A stretch of DNA of 64,000 nucleotides from Litorilinea aerophila (GTDB lineage: Bacteria; Chloroflexota; Anaerolineae; Caldilineales; Caldilineaceae). Of this stretch, positions 48,357 through 58,134 are shown piece after piece. How positions within the stretch are numbered: position 1 is the stretch's first letter; each line of letters starts with the position of its first letter. The position numbers and the translations under genes are program-made. The DNA lies in contig NZ_VIGC02000002.1 in NCBI RefSeq assembly GCF_006569185.2, positions 248,001-312,000 of the forward strand. The letters are read 5' to 3'. The notes under the pieces are model-generated. The model was not told the origin of the DNA. It worked only from the letters and a program-made list of their open reading frames with translations, and did no database searches.

Positions 48357-49451
48357 ATGCTAGAATCGAACTTTGAATTGACGTTGCCCTATGTCACCGG
48401 CGACCTGCCCGGCATTGGGGGGGCACTCCGGGCCACGCCGGATCACTTCGTGGTAGAGGAACTGCCCCTGTATCTGCCCCAGGGCGAAGGCCAGCACCTG
48501 TACGTCCGCCTGACCAAGGTAGGGCTGACCACCAAAGAGGTCCAGGCCCGCCTGGCCCAGATCTTCGGGGTGGGGCGGGGTGCAGTGGGGTTCGCCGGCA
48601 TGAAGGACAAAGTGGCCCGGACGACCCAGACCTTCAGCATCAACGTGGGCTTTGTGGATGACCGTTTCGTGGCCGACGCGCCGGCCCGCATCCAGGAGCA
48701 GTTGCCCGTGGAGGTGCACTGGTGTCGACTGCACCGCAACAAGCTGAAGCCGGGACACCTGCTGGGCAACCGCTTTCGCATCACGGTGACGGCGCTGGAT
48801 TTGCCTGTGGACGAGGTGCAGCGCCGGGCAGAGGCCATCGCGGAACGGCTACGGCAGCACGGAGTGCCCAACTACTTTGGCCCCCAGCGCTTTGGGCCGG
48901 GCGGGGCCAACGTGCGCCAGGGGCTGGAGATCCTGCTGGGGAAACGGACCAAACAGGACCGCTGGCTGCGGCGGTTTCTAATCTCCAGCTATCAGAGCTA
49001 TCTCTGTAACCGCTACCTGGCCCGCCGACTGGAACGGGGTGCCTTTCACCGCCTCCTGACGGGCGACGTGGCCAAGAAGTATGATACGGGCGGCATGTTC
49101 CAGGTGGAAGATGTGGCTGCGGAGCAGGCCCGCTACGAAGCCCAGGAGATCAGCTTCACGGCGCCCATCTATGGCCCCAAAATGTGGCAGGCCACCGATG
49201 AGGCCGGCGCGCTGGAACAGGAGATCCTGGACGAAGCGGAGATCACCCTGGAACATCTGCAACGGGCGCGGGTGGAAGGCACCCGCCGACTGGGACGGCT
49301 CCTGGTCCCGGACCTCCAACTTTCGCTCCAGGAGGATGGGCTGGTGGTGGAGTTCGCCCTGCCCAAGGGGGCCTTTGCCACCACGGTCCTGCGGGAGTTC
49401 ATGAAAAATGCAGCCCAGGAGGATGCCCTGCCCGAGGAGGAGGAAGCATAA
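48357..49451 (+). CDS. truD: tRNA pseudouridine(13) synthase TruD
   Basis: Converts uridine 13 of tRNA to pseudouridine. The 364-residue length fits. The active-site block GAVGFAGMKDKVARTTQ carries the catalytic Asp near residue 84, and the TruD insertion domain holds YFGPQRFG, about residues 175-182. The C-terminal part has TGDVAKKYDTGGMF. There is no clear ribosome-binding site for the ATG at 48357, and the 73-nt gap upstream shows no certain promoter. Confidence 0.93.
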   Translation: MLESNFELTLPYVTGDLPGIGGALRATPDHFVVEELPLYLPQGEGQHLYVRLTKVGLTTKEVQARLAQIFGVGRGAVGFAGMKDKVARTTQTFSINVGFVDDRFVADAPARIQEQLPVEVHWCRLHRNKLKPGHLLGNRFRITVTALDLPVDEVQRRAEAIAERLRQHGVPNYFGPQRFGPGGANVRQGLEILLGKRTKQDRWLRRFLISSYQSYLCNRYLARRLERGAFHRLLTGDVAKKYDTGGMFQVEDVAAEQARYEAQEISFTAPIYGPKMWQATDEAGALEQEILDEAEITLEHLQRARVEGTRRLGRLLVPDLQLSLQEDGLVVEFALPKGAFATTVLREFMKNAAQEDALPEEEEA

Positions 49452-49629
49452 CTCCCACGGGGTGCCGCCTGGACGACCCCGCGGGCGGTCGGAAAGCCGG
49501 TGCAACCCTGGGATGAGCGGACGGCAGCATGAGAAGAAGGTTTTGTGGTGATGGGTGTATTGTATGGAAAAAAGACATTCGGTCGATCGACGCTGGAATT
49601 TCCTCAACGGTCAGACGTGGGATAAGACC

Positions 49630-50295
49630 ATGGAACTGCCCCTCTTTCCGTTGAACACCGTGCTGTTTCCTGGAATGGTGCTTCCGCTCCACATCTTCGA
49701 GCCCCGATACCAGGAGATGATCCAACATTGTCTGGAGGCGGAGCTGCCCTTCGGCGTGGTGCTCATTGCCCACGGCCACGAGGTGGGCGGGCCGGCCATC
49801 CCCCACAAGATCGGCACGGCGGCCCGTATCCTGCGGGTGGACCGCCAGCCCGAGGGCCGCATGAACATCACCACCGTGGGTACCCAGCGTTTTCGCATTC
49901 TGGAGCTGGATCACAGCCGCAGCTATCTCCAGGCCCGGGTGGCCCACTACCCGGTCATCAACGGCAGCACCCGGCTGGCTCACGAAATGGCCCAGCGGGT
50001 TCGTCCCAAAATCGTGGACTACGTGGAGCTGTTGAGCAAAGCCAGCCGCACCAATCTCAAATTTGGCCGTCTGCCCGAGGATCCCACCACCCTGGCTTTC
50101 CTGGTGGCCATCGCGCTGCAGGTGAACAACGACGCCAAGCAGCAGTTGTTGGAATTGCCTGGTGTGCCGGAGATCCTGGACCGGGAGCGCTACCTGCTCT
50201 CCTGCGAGTTGCTCCTGCTGGAGCACATGATCGCCACCCAGGATGAAGTCAACGGGATGAGTGGGGGGCCCACAGGCTACATTTTCCCCAACTGA
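49630..50295 (+). CDS. Lon N-terminal-domain (substrate-binding) protein
   Basis: A 221-residue protein consisting of the Lon protease N-terminal domain alone (COG2802 type): MELPLFPLNTVLFPGMVLPLHIFEPRY opens the domain and the C-terminal half is a helical bundle. It lacks the ATPase and protease domains, so it may bind substrates or partner proteins. The ATG at 49630 is preferred because family members begin with this block; an ATG at 49564 is in frame. It ends just before the tandem hairpin array. Confidence 0.88.
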   Translation: MELPLFPLNTVLFPGMVLPLHIFEPRYQEMIQHCLEAELPFGVVLIAHGHEVGGPAIPHKIGTAARILRVDRQPEGRMNITTVGTQRFRILELDHSRSYLQARVAHYPVINGSTRLAHEMAQRVRPKIVDYVELLSKASRTNLKFGRLPEDPTTLAFLVAIALQVNNDAKQQLLELPGVPEILDRERYLLSCELLLLEHMIATQDEVNGMSGGPTGYIFPN

Positions 50296-50416
50296 GGGGC
50301 ACCACGGGTACGTAGGGCGGGTCTCCGGCCCGCCGGACGTGGCCGGATCGACGGGATACCGGCATCCGTGGGGGCCTGGCGACATCGGGCGGGCACGGGG
50401 GCCCGCCCCTACAGGG

Positions 50417-50992
<576 letters not shown>

Positions 50993-51020
50993 ACTGAAAT
51001 TCGTCCCCAATCTGGGAAAT

Positions 51021-51049
51021 TTGCCCTGGGGCGGGCTCTGTGCTATACT
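51021..51049 (+). promoter_or_regulatory. promoter of tRNA-Val
   Basis: TTGCCC (51021-51026), 17-nt spacer, TATACT (51044-51049); expected start a few nt before the tRNA at 51063. Confidence 0.8.
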
Positions 51050-51062
51050 TGACTTCGGTTGT

Positions 51063-51137
<75 letters not shown>

Positions 51138-51160
51138 CTGACAGCAAGGTCAAACCCAGG

Positions 51161-51196
51161 GAAGTTCGACTTCTGGCGGAAGTCGAACTTCTTGTT
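51161..51196 (+). terminator. hairpin after tRNA-Val, probable terminator
   Basis: GAAGTTCGACTTC (51161-51173) pairs perfectly with 51179-51191 around loop TGGCG, followed by TTGTT. If it is leaky, tRNA-Val transcription could feed the T-box leader downstream, for which no separate promoter was found. Confidence 0.65.
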
Positions 51197-51261
51197 CATG
51201 GCACCGGGTGACATCGAGACCGGTACCATCCATTTCAATTCTATCATCGTCAACGCGTTGA

Positions 51262-51495
51262 GCAGGACGAGTACGAAGACCCACATCTCCCAGAGAGCGG
51301 CGATCACCGGCTGCAAGTCGCCGCAGATGTGCCTTCGGAAAACCCCCTGCGAGTGGATGGCCCAACGAGCCAGGCTCCAGTAGGTCGTTCCGGGTGGCGC
51401 CGTTACCCGCCCCACGAGGGGTCTGCACCCGTTGCAGGCAACATGGGTGGAACCGCGAAGGAAAGCTTCGTCCCATGGGGGATGGAGCTTTTTTT
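51262..51495 (+). promoter_or_regulatory. T-box riboswitch, threonine (ACC specifier), upstream of M20 peptidase-thrS
   Basis: Stem I is closed by GCAGG (51262-51266) and CCTGC (51346-51350), with AGAGAG (51292-51297) and GGCTGCAAG in its tip. The specifier ACC (51342-51344) is a threonine codon and keeps the same spacing to the stem as in the serS leader. The T-box GGGTGGAACCGCG has TGGA (51448-51451), expecting a tRNA ending UCCA. The antiterminator CATGGG (51442-51447) with CCCATG (51472-51477) excludes the terminator 51463-51474 with 51479-51490, which is followed by TTTTT (51491-51495). Confidence 0.93.
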
Positions 51496-51565
51496 ATGTT
51501 CCAGAACCGTGGCGCGGACACCCATTCCCACCGGACATCGTGGGGGGCGGAGGGATACATACACC

Positions 51566-52762
51566 ATGCACCATATGCTCAAAGAGCCGGCTGTCCGGGC
51601 AGCGGTGGAAGCCCTGGCCCGCCGCCTGGATGCCCTCACCCAACTCTGCATCCAGATCCAGCAGATCCCCGCACCCACCGGGCAGGAAGAGGGGCGGGCC
51701 ATCTGGATCGAGGCCCGGCTACGCGCCCTGGGACTGGCCGACGTGAGCCGGGACGAGCTCCACAACGTACTGGCCCGGGTGCCAGGGCGCGCTGCCCGGC
51801 CCGCGCTCTTGGTGAGCGCCCACACCGACACCGTCTTCGCCATGGACACGGACCTGACGGTCCACCCCGATCTCCAGGCCGGACGGCTCTACGGCCCCGG
51901 CATCGGGGACAATTCGGCTGGCGTGGCGGCCCTGCTGGCCCTGGCCCAGGAGCTGGCCGCCCTGCCACCACCGCCAGTGGACATCTGGCTGGCGGCCAAC
52001 AGCAGCGAAGAGGGCCTGGGCGACCTGCGGGGTATGCGAGCCGTGGTGGACCGACTACAGGATCGCCTGGGCGCCTGCCTGGTGCTGGAGGGGATGGGCC
52101 TGGGCCGCATCGTCCACCGGGCCCTGGGCTCCCGGCGCTTCCGCATCCGGGTGACGGCCCCGGGCGGCCACAGCTGGAGCGACTTCGGCGCCGCCAGCGC
52201 GGTCCATGTTCTGGCCCACATCGCGGCTGACCTGACCCGAATGCGGGTCCCCATCGCCCCCCGCACCACCTTCAACATCGGCCGCATGGCCGGCGGCACC
52301 TCGGTCAACACCATCGCCCAACATGCCGCGCTGGAGCTGGACATCCGCAGCGAGGCCACGGTCACCCTGGAGGCCACCGTGGAGCAGGCCCTGGAGATCG
52401 TCCGCCGCTACCAGACGCCCCGCTGGCAACGGCGCCAGGTTCAGGTGGCGGTGGAGACCATCGGCGACCGCCCCACGGGTGAGATCCCGGCAGAGCATCC
52501 CCTGGTGGTGGCCGCCACCCAGGCCCTCCGTCAGACGGGCCATGGGGGGCGGGTAGATCTGCGCATGAGCAGCACCGATGCCAACATCCCCCTCAGCCGG
52601 GGCATACCGGCCATCTGTGTGGGGGTGACCGAAGGGGGCAATGCCCACCGGCTGGAGGAGTGGATCGACCCGGCGCTGTTGCCCCGGGGCATGCAGTATC
52701 TGCTCACCCTCACCTGGTGGGCAGCGGGCTGGCTGGGCGGTGAAGGGACATCGCCAGGTTGA
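51566..52762 (+). CDS. M20-family metallopeptidase
   Basis: A 398-residue dinuclear zinc peptidase/deacylase of the ArgE/DapE/CPG2 group. The catalytic core has VSAHTDTVFA (first metal His and Asp), GPGIGDNSAGVAALLALA (bridging Asp), SSEEGLGDLRG (catalytic Glu) and GNAHRLEEWID (last metal His). A lid/dimer domain is inserted at about 190-300 (APGGHSWSDFG). It probably releases amino acids from peptides or acyl-amino acids in the cytoplasm. It is the first gene after the threonine T-box and only 41 nt separate it from thrS, so threonine shortage should raise both. GGAGGG lies 12 nt before the chosen ATG; ATG 51575 is possible. Confidence 0.88.
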   Translation: MHHMLKEPAVRAAVEALARRLDALTQLCIQIQQIPAPTGQEEGRAIWIEARLRALGLADVSRDELHNVLARVPGRAARPALLVSAHTDTVFAMDTDLTVHPDLQAGRLYGPGIGDNSAGVAALLALAQELAALPPPPVDIWLAANSSEEGLGDLRGMRAVVDRLQDRLGACLVLEGMGLGRIVHRALGSRRFRIRVTAPGGHSWSDFGAASAVHVLAHIAADLTRMRVPIAPRTTFNIGRMAGGTSVNTIAQHAALELDIRSEATVTLEATVEQALEIVRRYQTPRWQRRQVQVAVETIGDRPTGEIPAEHPLVVAATQALRQTGHGGRVDLRMSSTDANIPLSRGIPAICVGVTEGGNAHRLEEWIDPALLPRGMQYLLTLTWWAAGWLGGEGTSPG

Positions 52763-52803
52763 AACGGGAAGCTGTTTGGAACAGGGAGAAAAGGGGATTT
52801 GCC

Positions 52804-54648
52804 ATGAACCAGTATCAGGGGAACGGCCAACTGAGCCCGGAAGAGCAGGAGCAGCTCTACAAGATTCGACACAGCCTGGCCCACATCATGGCCCAGGCGG
52901 TCCTGGAGCTCTACCCGGAGGCCAAGATCGCCATCGGGCCGCCCATCGACACCGGCTTCTACTATGACTTCGACCTGGGCGTGGATGAGGAGGGCCGGCC
53001 GCGCACCTTCTCACCCGAGGATCTGGAAAAGATCGAGAAGCGTATGCGCCAGATCATCAGTGAGCGGCACCCCTTCATCTACCGGGAGGTGACCGCGGAC
53101 GAGGCCAGGGAGATCTTCAAGGATCAGCCCTACAAGCTGGAGCTGATCGAGGGGCTGGAGAAGGGCGAGGTGGATGAATACGGCAACGAGGTGGACGAAA
53201 AGCCGGTCATCAGCACCTACCGGCAGGACACCTTCGAGGACCTGTGCCGGGGCCCCCATGTGGAGCACACGGGCCAGATCCCGCCCGACGCCTTCAAGCT
53301 CATGAGCGTGGCCGGTGCCTACTGGCGGGGGGATGAAAACAACCCCATGCTCCAGCGCATCTACGGCACGGCCTGGCGCAACAAGAAGGAGCTCAACGAC
53401 TACCTGAAGATGATGGAGGAGGCCCGCAAGCGGGACCACCGGAAGTTGGGCCGGGAGCTGGAGATCTACATCTTCGACGAGGAGGTGGGGCCGGGCCTGC
53501 CCCTGTGGCTGCCCAACGGCGCCATCCTCATCGAGGAGCTGGAGAAGCTGGCCAAAGAGGTGGAGCGGGAGGCCGGCTACCAGCGGGTGCGCTCGCCCCA
53601 TGTGACCAAGGAGGACCTCTTCCTGCGCAGCGGCCACCTGCCCTACTACGCGGAGAGCATGTACCCGCCCATGGAGCTGGAGGGCGTCCGCTACTACGTC
53701 AAGCCCATGAACTGCCCCTTCCACCACAAGATCTTTGCCAGCCGCCCCCGCAGCTACCGGGAGCTGCCCCTGCGGCTGGCCGAGTATGGCACCTGCTATC
53801 GCTACGAGAAGAGCGGCGAGCTCTTTGGCCTGATGCGGGTCCGTTCCATGCAGATGAACGACGCCCACATCTACTGCGCCGAAGAGCAGTTCGAAGAAGA
53901 GTTCATGGGCGTCATCGCCCTGTACCGGCGCTACTTCGAGCTCTTCGGCATCGACCGCTACGTCATGCGCCTGAGCACCCATCACCCCCGGGGGCTGGGC
54001 AAGAAGTATGTGGACAACGAGCGGCTCTGGCTGAAGACGGAGGAGATGGTGCGCAGCGCCATGCGCAACGGCAACGACCCCTTCGTGGAGGTGCCCGACG
54101 AGGCGGCCTTCTACGGCCCCAAGATCGACGTGCAGATCTGGAGCGCCATCGGCCGGGAGTTTACCCTGGCCACCAACCAGGTGGACTTTGCCGTGCCGCC
54201 CCGCTTTGACCTGAAATTCGTCAACCGGGAGGGCCAGGAGGAGACGCCCCTGTGCATCCACCGGGCGCCCCTGAGCACCCACGAACGCCTGATCGGCTTC
54301 CTCATCGAGCACTACGCGGGCAACTTCCCGGTGTGGCTGGCGCCCCAGCAGGTGGTGGTCATCCCCATCACCGACGCCCACAACGAGTACGCGGCCAACC
54401 TGGCCCGGCGCCTGTTCGACGGGGGCATCCGCGCCGAGGCCGACCTCAGCTCGGAGCGGATGAACGCCAAGATCCGCCAGGCCCAGCTCATGAAGGTGCC
54501 CTACATGCTGGTGGTGGGGGACCGGGAGGTGAGCCAGGAGACGGTCTCCCTGCGCAAGCGGGATGGCAGCCGCCGCAACGACATGCCCGTGGGCGAGTTC
54601 ATCGCCCTGGTGCAGGAAAAGATCGCCACCCGGGCCGGCGATCTGTAG
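52804..54648 (+). CDS. thrS: threonyl-tRNA synthetase lacking the TGS domain
   Basis: Charges tRNA-Thr. The 614-residue protein starts almost directly with the second N-terminal (editing/SAD) domain: HSLAHIMAQAVLELYP with the HxxxH zinc-type site at about 24-28. The roughly 60-residue TGS domain of typical bacterial ThrRS is absent. The catalytic core has zinc-binding Cys in VKPMNCPFHH, motif 2 CYRYEKSGELFGLMRVRS and DAHIYC, and the anticodon-binding domain starts near 525 (QQVVVIPITDAHNEYA). AGGGG lies 8 nt before the ATG. It is co-transcribed with the M20 peptidase under a threonine T-box and ends at a terminator. Confidence 0.96.
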   Translation: MNQYQGNGQLSPEEQEQLYKIRHSLAHIMAQAVLELYPEAKIAIGPPIDTGFYYDFDLGVDEEGRPRTFSPEDLEKIEKRMRQIISERHPFIYREVTADEAREIFKDQPYKLELIEGLEKGEVDEYGNEVDEKPVISTYRQDTFEDLCRGPHVEHTGQIPPDAFKLMSVAGAYWRGDENNPMLQRIYGTAWRNKKELNDYLKMMEEARKRDHRKLGRELEIYIFDEEVGPGLPLWLPNGAILIEELEKLAKEVEREAGYQRVRSPHVTKEDLFLRSGHLPYYAESMYPPMELEGVRYYVKPMNCPFHHKIFASRPRSYRELPLRLAEYGTCYRYEKSGELFGLMRVRSMQMNDAHIYCAEEQFEEEFMGVIALYRRYFELFGIDRYVMRLSTHHPRGLGKKYVDNERLWLKTEEMVRSAMRNGNDPFVEVPDEAAFYGPKIDVQIWSAIGREFTLATNQVDFAVPPRFDLKFVNREGQEETPLCIHRAPLSTHERLIGFLIEHYAGNFPVWLAPQQVVVIPITDAHNEYAANLARRLFDGGIRAEADLSSERMNAKIRQAQLMKVPYMLVVGDREVSQETVSLRKRDGSRRNDMPVGEFIALVQEKIATRAGDL

Positions 54649-54724
54649 GGGCTGTTGGCTGTTGCCCGTACACCCGGCTCCCGAATGCCCGGGCGTGGAT
54701 GTCGGGAGCGAGGGAACCATACCA

Positions 54725-54752
54725 GGGCGGGCCTCTGTGCCCGCCCTTTTTT
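54725..54752 (+). terminator. Rho-independent terminator of thrS
   Basis: GGGCGGGC (54725-54732) pairs with GCCCGCCC (54739-54746) around CTCTGT, followed by TTTTTT (54747-54752). Its T-run overlaps the stop codon of the convergent dnaB gene. Confidence 0.93.
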
Positions 54753-56142
54753 AATACTCCAGGTCCGTGCGCTGGATCTCCAGATCCCGGAACTGGGTCA
54801 ACTCCTTACGGAAGTAGAGGCTGGCCGTCCCGGTGGAGCCGTGGCGATGTTTGGCCACCAGGACATCGGCGATATTCTGCCGGTCGGTGTCCTCGATGTA
54901 GTAGTCCTCCCGGTAGATGAAGAGGACCACATCTGCATCCTGTTCAATGGAACCACTTTCGCGTAGATCCGACAGCATGGGTCGTTTGTCGGCCCGGCTT
55001 TCGACGGCCCGGCTGAGCTGACTCAGGGCGATGACGGGCACGTTGAGCTCTCGGGCCAGGGCCTTGAGGGAACGGCTGATGTAGCTGATCTCCTGCTGGC
55101 GGTTCTCGTTGCGGCCACCCTGGCCGGTCATGAGCTGCATATAGTCGATGAGGATCAGGTCCAGCCCGTGCTCGGCATAGAGGCGGCGGGCCTTGGTGCG
55201 GATCTCGGTGACGCTGGCCGCGGGGGTGTCGTCGATGAAGATGTTGGTAGAAGCCAGCATGTTGGCCGCCTCCAGCAGGATGGGCCATTCCTCTTCGTGG
55301 ACGTCGCCCAGGCGCAGGCGGTGGCTGTCGATGCCCGTCTCCATGGAAAGCAGCCGCTGCACCAGTTGTTCACTGCTCATCTCCAGGCTGAAGATGGCCA
55401 CCCGCGCGCCGTAACGCTTGGCCGCGTTCTGGGCGATGGAGAGGGCAAAGGAGGTCTTACCCATGCCCGGCCGGCCGGCCAGGATGATCAGGTCGCTCTT
55501 CTGGAAGCCGCCCAGGAGCCGGTCCAGCATGGTGAAGCCGGTGGGGACGCCCATGAGGGTGTCCCGATTGCGGGTGAGGAAGTCGATCCGCTCCACCACG
55601 CCGGTCATGATGGCCCGAATGGGCGTCAGGTCCCGGTGGATGCGGCTTTCGCTGACGCCGAAGATGATCTGCTCGGCCCGATCCACCACCTCATCCACAT
55701 CCTGGCTCTCGTCGTAGGCCAGCTCTGCGATCTTGCCGGCCGCGGCGATGAGGCGGCGCAGGACCGCGGTGCGCTCCACGATGCGGGCGTAGTGGTCCAC
55801 GTAGATGGCGGTGGGGGTGGTGCTGATAAGGTCGGTGATGTAGGCCGGGCCGCCCACATCCTCCAGCTGCCCCCGACGCTCCAGCTCGTCCACCAGGGTT
55901 ACGAAGTCCAGGGGTTCGTGGCGTTCGTTCAGGGCCAGCATGGCCTCGTAGAGCCAGGCGTGGCGCTCCCGGAAGAAGTCCTCCGGCCGCAGGAAGTTGG
56001 CGACCTTGATGATGGCGTCCGGATCGATGAGCAGGGCCCCCAGGACGGCCCGCTCGGCCTCCAGGTTGGCCGGAATGGTCCTGGTGGTACTGGGCTCAGA
56101 AGAGCCGGTGGTGCCGTTTTGCAGTTGACCGTCCAACGACAT
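54751..56142 (-). CDS. dnaB: replicative DNA helicase DnaB
   Basis: Hexameric helicase that unwinds DNA ahead of the replisome. The 463 residues hold the N-terminal DnaB domain (about 25-125; [17 protein letters not shown]), linker helix, and RecA-type ATPase: Walker [18 protein letters not shown] near 220, H1a [11 protein letters not shown], Walker [13 protein letters not shown] near 325, and [12 protein letters not shown]. No intein is present. GGAGG abuts the ATG at 56142 with no spacing; a TTG two codons later (56136) is 6 nt from it and may be the true start. A copy of the 95-nt repeat lies 67 nt upstream. Confidence 0.95.
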   Translation of the reverse strand: MSLDGQLQNGTTGSSEPSTTRTIPANLEAERAVLGALLIDPDAIIKVANFLRPEDFFRERHAWLYEAMLALNERHEPLDFVTLVDELERRGQLEDVGGPAYITDLISTTPTAIYVDHYARIVERTAVLRRLIAAAGKIAELAYDESQDVDEVVDRAEQIIFGVSESRIHRDLTPIRAIMTGVVERIDFLTRNRDTLMGVPTGFTMLDRLLGGFQKSDLIILAGRPGMGKTSFALSIAQNAAKRYGARVAIFSLEMSSEQLVQRLLSMETGIDSHRLRLGDVHEEEWPILLEAANMLASTNIFIDDTPAASVTEIRTKARRLYAEHGLDLILIDYMQLMTGQGGRNENRQQEISYISRSLKALARELNVPVIALSQLSRAVESRADKRPMLSDLRESGSIEQDADVVLFIYREDYYIEDTDRQNIADVLVAKHRHGSTGTASLYFRKELTQFRDLEIQRTDLEY

Positions 56143-56208
56143 CCTCCGTGGGGAGTCCGTGCAGAAGCATTTCGAATCCAGGTGGCAGGCGCCACCTGAC
56201 GCCTACTC

Positions 56209-56301
56209 CAGTCTGGCGTAAAGACCACGGCAGAAATTCCGGGTGCCCTCTGGGCGCGCGACCTCTGGTGGAACCTATCGGCGAATTTCTGCCGGGATTT
56301 A
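56209..56301 (+). repeat. about 95-nt structured dispersed repeat, copy C
   Basis: Starts CAGTCTGGCGTAAAGACCAC and ends GCCGGGATT, with GGCAGAAATTC and GAATTTCTGCC intact. It lies in the gap 56143-56467, upstream of dnaB and reversed relative to it; the rest of the gap holds the terminator of the next gene. Confidence 0.85.
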
Positions 56302-56382
56302 CTACTGACATGCCATTGCCCGGCAATTTTCATTGGTTTTTTGCCGGGCCATTTGGCAGAAAAATGGCCAGGGCCGCCAGTG

Positions 56383-56418
56383 CAAAAACGGCGAAGTCGC
56401 GCCCTGCGACTTCGCCGT
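56383..56418 (-). terminator. Rho-independent terminator of the bifunctional-nuclease-family gene
   Basis: A perfect 13-bp stem (ACGGCGAAGTCGC, 56388-56400, with 56406-56418) is followed on the minus strand by TTTTT (56383-56387). Confidence 0.85.
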
Positions 56419-56467
56419 CCTATGGCATGACCGTCCTATAGCAGGAACAGTGTGTGGATGGCTACAT

Positions 56468-57007
56468 TCAGTTGCCCAGCAGGCTGTCCAGATCCAGGCC
56501 CTCCACAAAGTCGGTGAAGACGCCCAGGTCCTCATCCTCGTCGTCCTCTTCTTCCCGCTCCCGCCTGGCCGTGGAGGCGCCGGCTCCCTCGGTGAGGCTG
56601 ATCTCCTCTTCGGGGAGCAGGCCCGCCTGTTCCATCACCTCTTCGGCCACATAGATGGGGGCGTTGACGCGCACGCTCAGGGCGATGGCATCGCTGGGGC
56701 GGCTGTCGATCTCGATGGTGTCGCCGTCCACATCCAGCACGATGCGTGCGAAGTAGGTGTTCTTCTCCAGGCTGTTGATGACGATGTGGGTGACTTCGCC
56801 GCCCAGGGTCTCGATCACCGACTTGAGCAGATCGTGGGTCAAGGGGCGGGGCGCGTCGATGCCCTGCAGCTTCAGGGTAATGGCATCGGCCTCAAAGGGG
56901 CCAATCCAGATGGGCAAAAAGCGGCTGCCATTCTCCTCCTTGAGGACCACGATGCGGTGCTGCGACATCAAACTGACGCGAATGCTGTCAATTGTAACCT
57001 CAATCAT
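56468..57007 (-). CDS. bifunctional nuclease family (BFN/DUF151) protein
   Basis: A 179-residue protein. Residues 1-135 are the BFN domain: [37 protein letters not shown] and [21 protein letters not shown] are the conserved blocks. A plant member of the family has nuclease activity; bacterial members are widespread but poorly defined. The C-terminal 40 residues are very acidic ([13 protein letters not shown]). GGAG lies 10 nt before the ATG at 57007. It has its own promoter about 120 bp upstream and a terminator. Confidence 0.9.
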   Translation of the reverse strand: MIEVTIDSIRVSLMSQHRIVVLKEENGSRFLPIWIGPFEADAITLKLQGIDAPRPLTHDLLKSVIETLGGEVTHIVINSLEKNTYFARIVLDVDGDTIEIDSRPSDAIALSVRVNAPIYVAEEVMEQAGLLPEEEISLTEGAGASTARREREEEDDEDEDLGVFTDFVEGLDLDSLLGN

Positions 57008-57127
57008 CCCAATCCATCTCCTGCTGCTCTCCAACCCGACGCCTGAATCACACCGTGGCCGTGCCCGCGGGGCAGGCAGCGGGTCATTCGAGGCGAAGGA
57101 GGCGCCACATGTACGGGAACGGTCACG

Positions 57128-57156
57128 ATTATAGCACAGATGATGATCGCTGCCAA
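57128..57156 (-). promoter_or_regulatory. promoter of the bifunctional-nuclease-family gene
   Basis: On the minus strand TTGGCA (57151-57156), 17-nt spacer, TATAAT (57128-57133). The rest of the gap 57157-57399 shows no gene or clear repeat. Confidence 0.8.
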
Positions 57157-57399
57157 GGTAATTTTCGCCTGCCCGGTGGCGTTTGTCAAGGGGCAAAAAA
57201 GTTGCGCAGGGTTCTGGGTGCGCTTCATTTTTGGGGCCAGTCCAGCATCATTCACCGCAGAGCTCACAGAGACATCGGGGAAAAAGCCCTGGAAGCTCCG
57301 CGTGCTCGGCAGCAGAAATCCGAACAACACGCAAGAGGGAGGCCACCCAAAACGACGGAGGGCGGAAATGGCTGCGAGGATGCCTGGGCTGCACGGCAT

Positions 57400-58074
57400 T
57401 CAGAGAACGCCGTATTTGTTGTACACCTCGCGCAGGCTCCTGCCGTCCAGCAGATCCCGGCGCGCCTGATCTTCCTTGGAAACCCTCTCCTGGGCGAGGG
57501 TGAGCACCTGGGCTTCGACCGCCCGCGGGATAACCACAATGCCATCAAAGTCTGCGACCACGAGCTCGCCTGGATTGACCAGCACCTCGCCGCAGCGGAT
57601 GGGCACGTCGTAGGCCATCACGCGGCCACGGCCCTGGGAATCTACCGGGCGAATACCAGCATAGTAGACCGGGAATCCCATCGCGATAATTTTTACTGCA
57701 TCGCGAATCTGGCTGTCACACACGCAGCCCACGGCGCCGTTGCGCCTGGCCACAGTGGACATGAGCTCGCCCCAGGGGGCGTTGGTGCCACTGTAATCGG
57801 TGGAATGAACCACCACATCCCCCGGCCGCAGATCGTCCATCAGGTCGATCTCCAGCCCATATGGATCGCTTTCGACGATGTAGTCTGTTTCCATCCAGCG
57901 TACAGTGCGGGCGCGGCCCACAAAGCCACAGTTGCGCATGTCGGGCAACAGGGGACGCAGGCGCTGATGCATGGCCTGATTGCGATAACCAAGCGTATCC
58001 AGAATGTCGCACAACGCCGCTACATATAGATGTTGTTGGATGAAATCTCGAATTTCTTCATCCTTCGCCAGCAT
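57400..58074 (-). CDS. RraA-family (HMG aldolase/oxaloacetate decarboxylase-like) protein
   Basis: A 224-residue member of the RraA/4-hydroxy-4-methyl-2-oxoglutarate aldolase family. The core has CDILDTLGYRNQAM, GRARTVRWME, GDVVVHSTDYSGTNAPWGELMST, the catalytic-type GAVGCVCDSQIRDA (Arg-Asp pair) and PVDSQGRGRV, with DFDGIVVIP near the C-terminus. In a sugar-acid gene cluster an aldolase or decarboxylase for a 2-keto acid is more likely than an RNase E inhibitor. It is last in the minus-strand cluster that begins beyond the window end. A weak AGGGG lies about 14 nt before the ATG. Confidence 0.88.
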   Translation of the reverse strand: MLAKDEEIRDFIQQHLYVAALCDILDTLGYRNQAMHQRLRPLLPDMRNCGFVGRARTVRWMETDYIVESDPYGLEIDLMDDLRPGDVVVHSTDYSGTNAPWGELMSTVARRNGAVGCVCDSQIRDAVKIIAMGFPVYYAGIRPVDSQGRGRVMAYDVPIRCGEVLVNPGELVVADFDGIVVIPRAVEAQVLTLAQERVSKEDQARRDLLDGRSLREVYNKYGVL

Positions 58075-58134
58075 AGTTGGTTCTGCCCCTGTCTTTCGTG
58101 GGTAGGATCTGTTTCTCTTGCCCTTGCCGCACGT

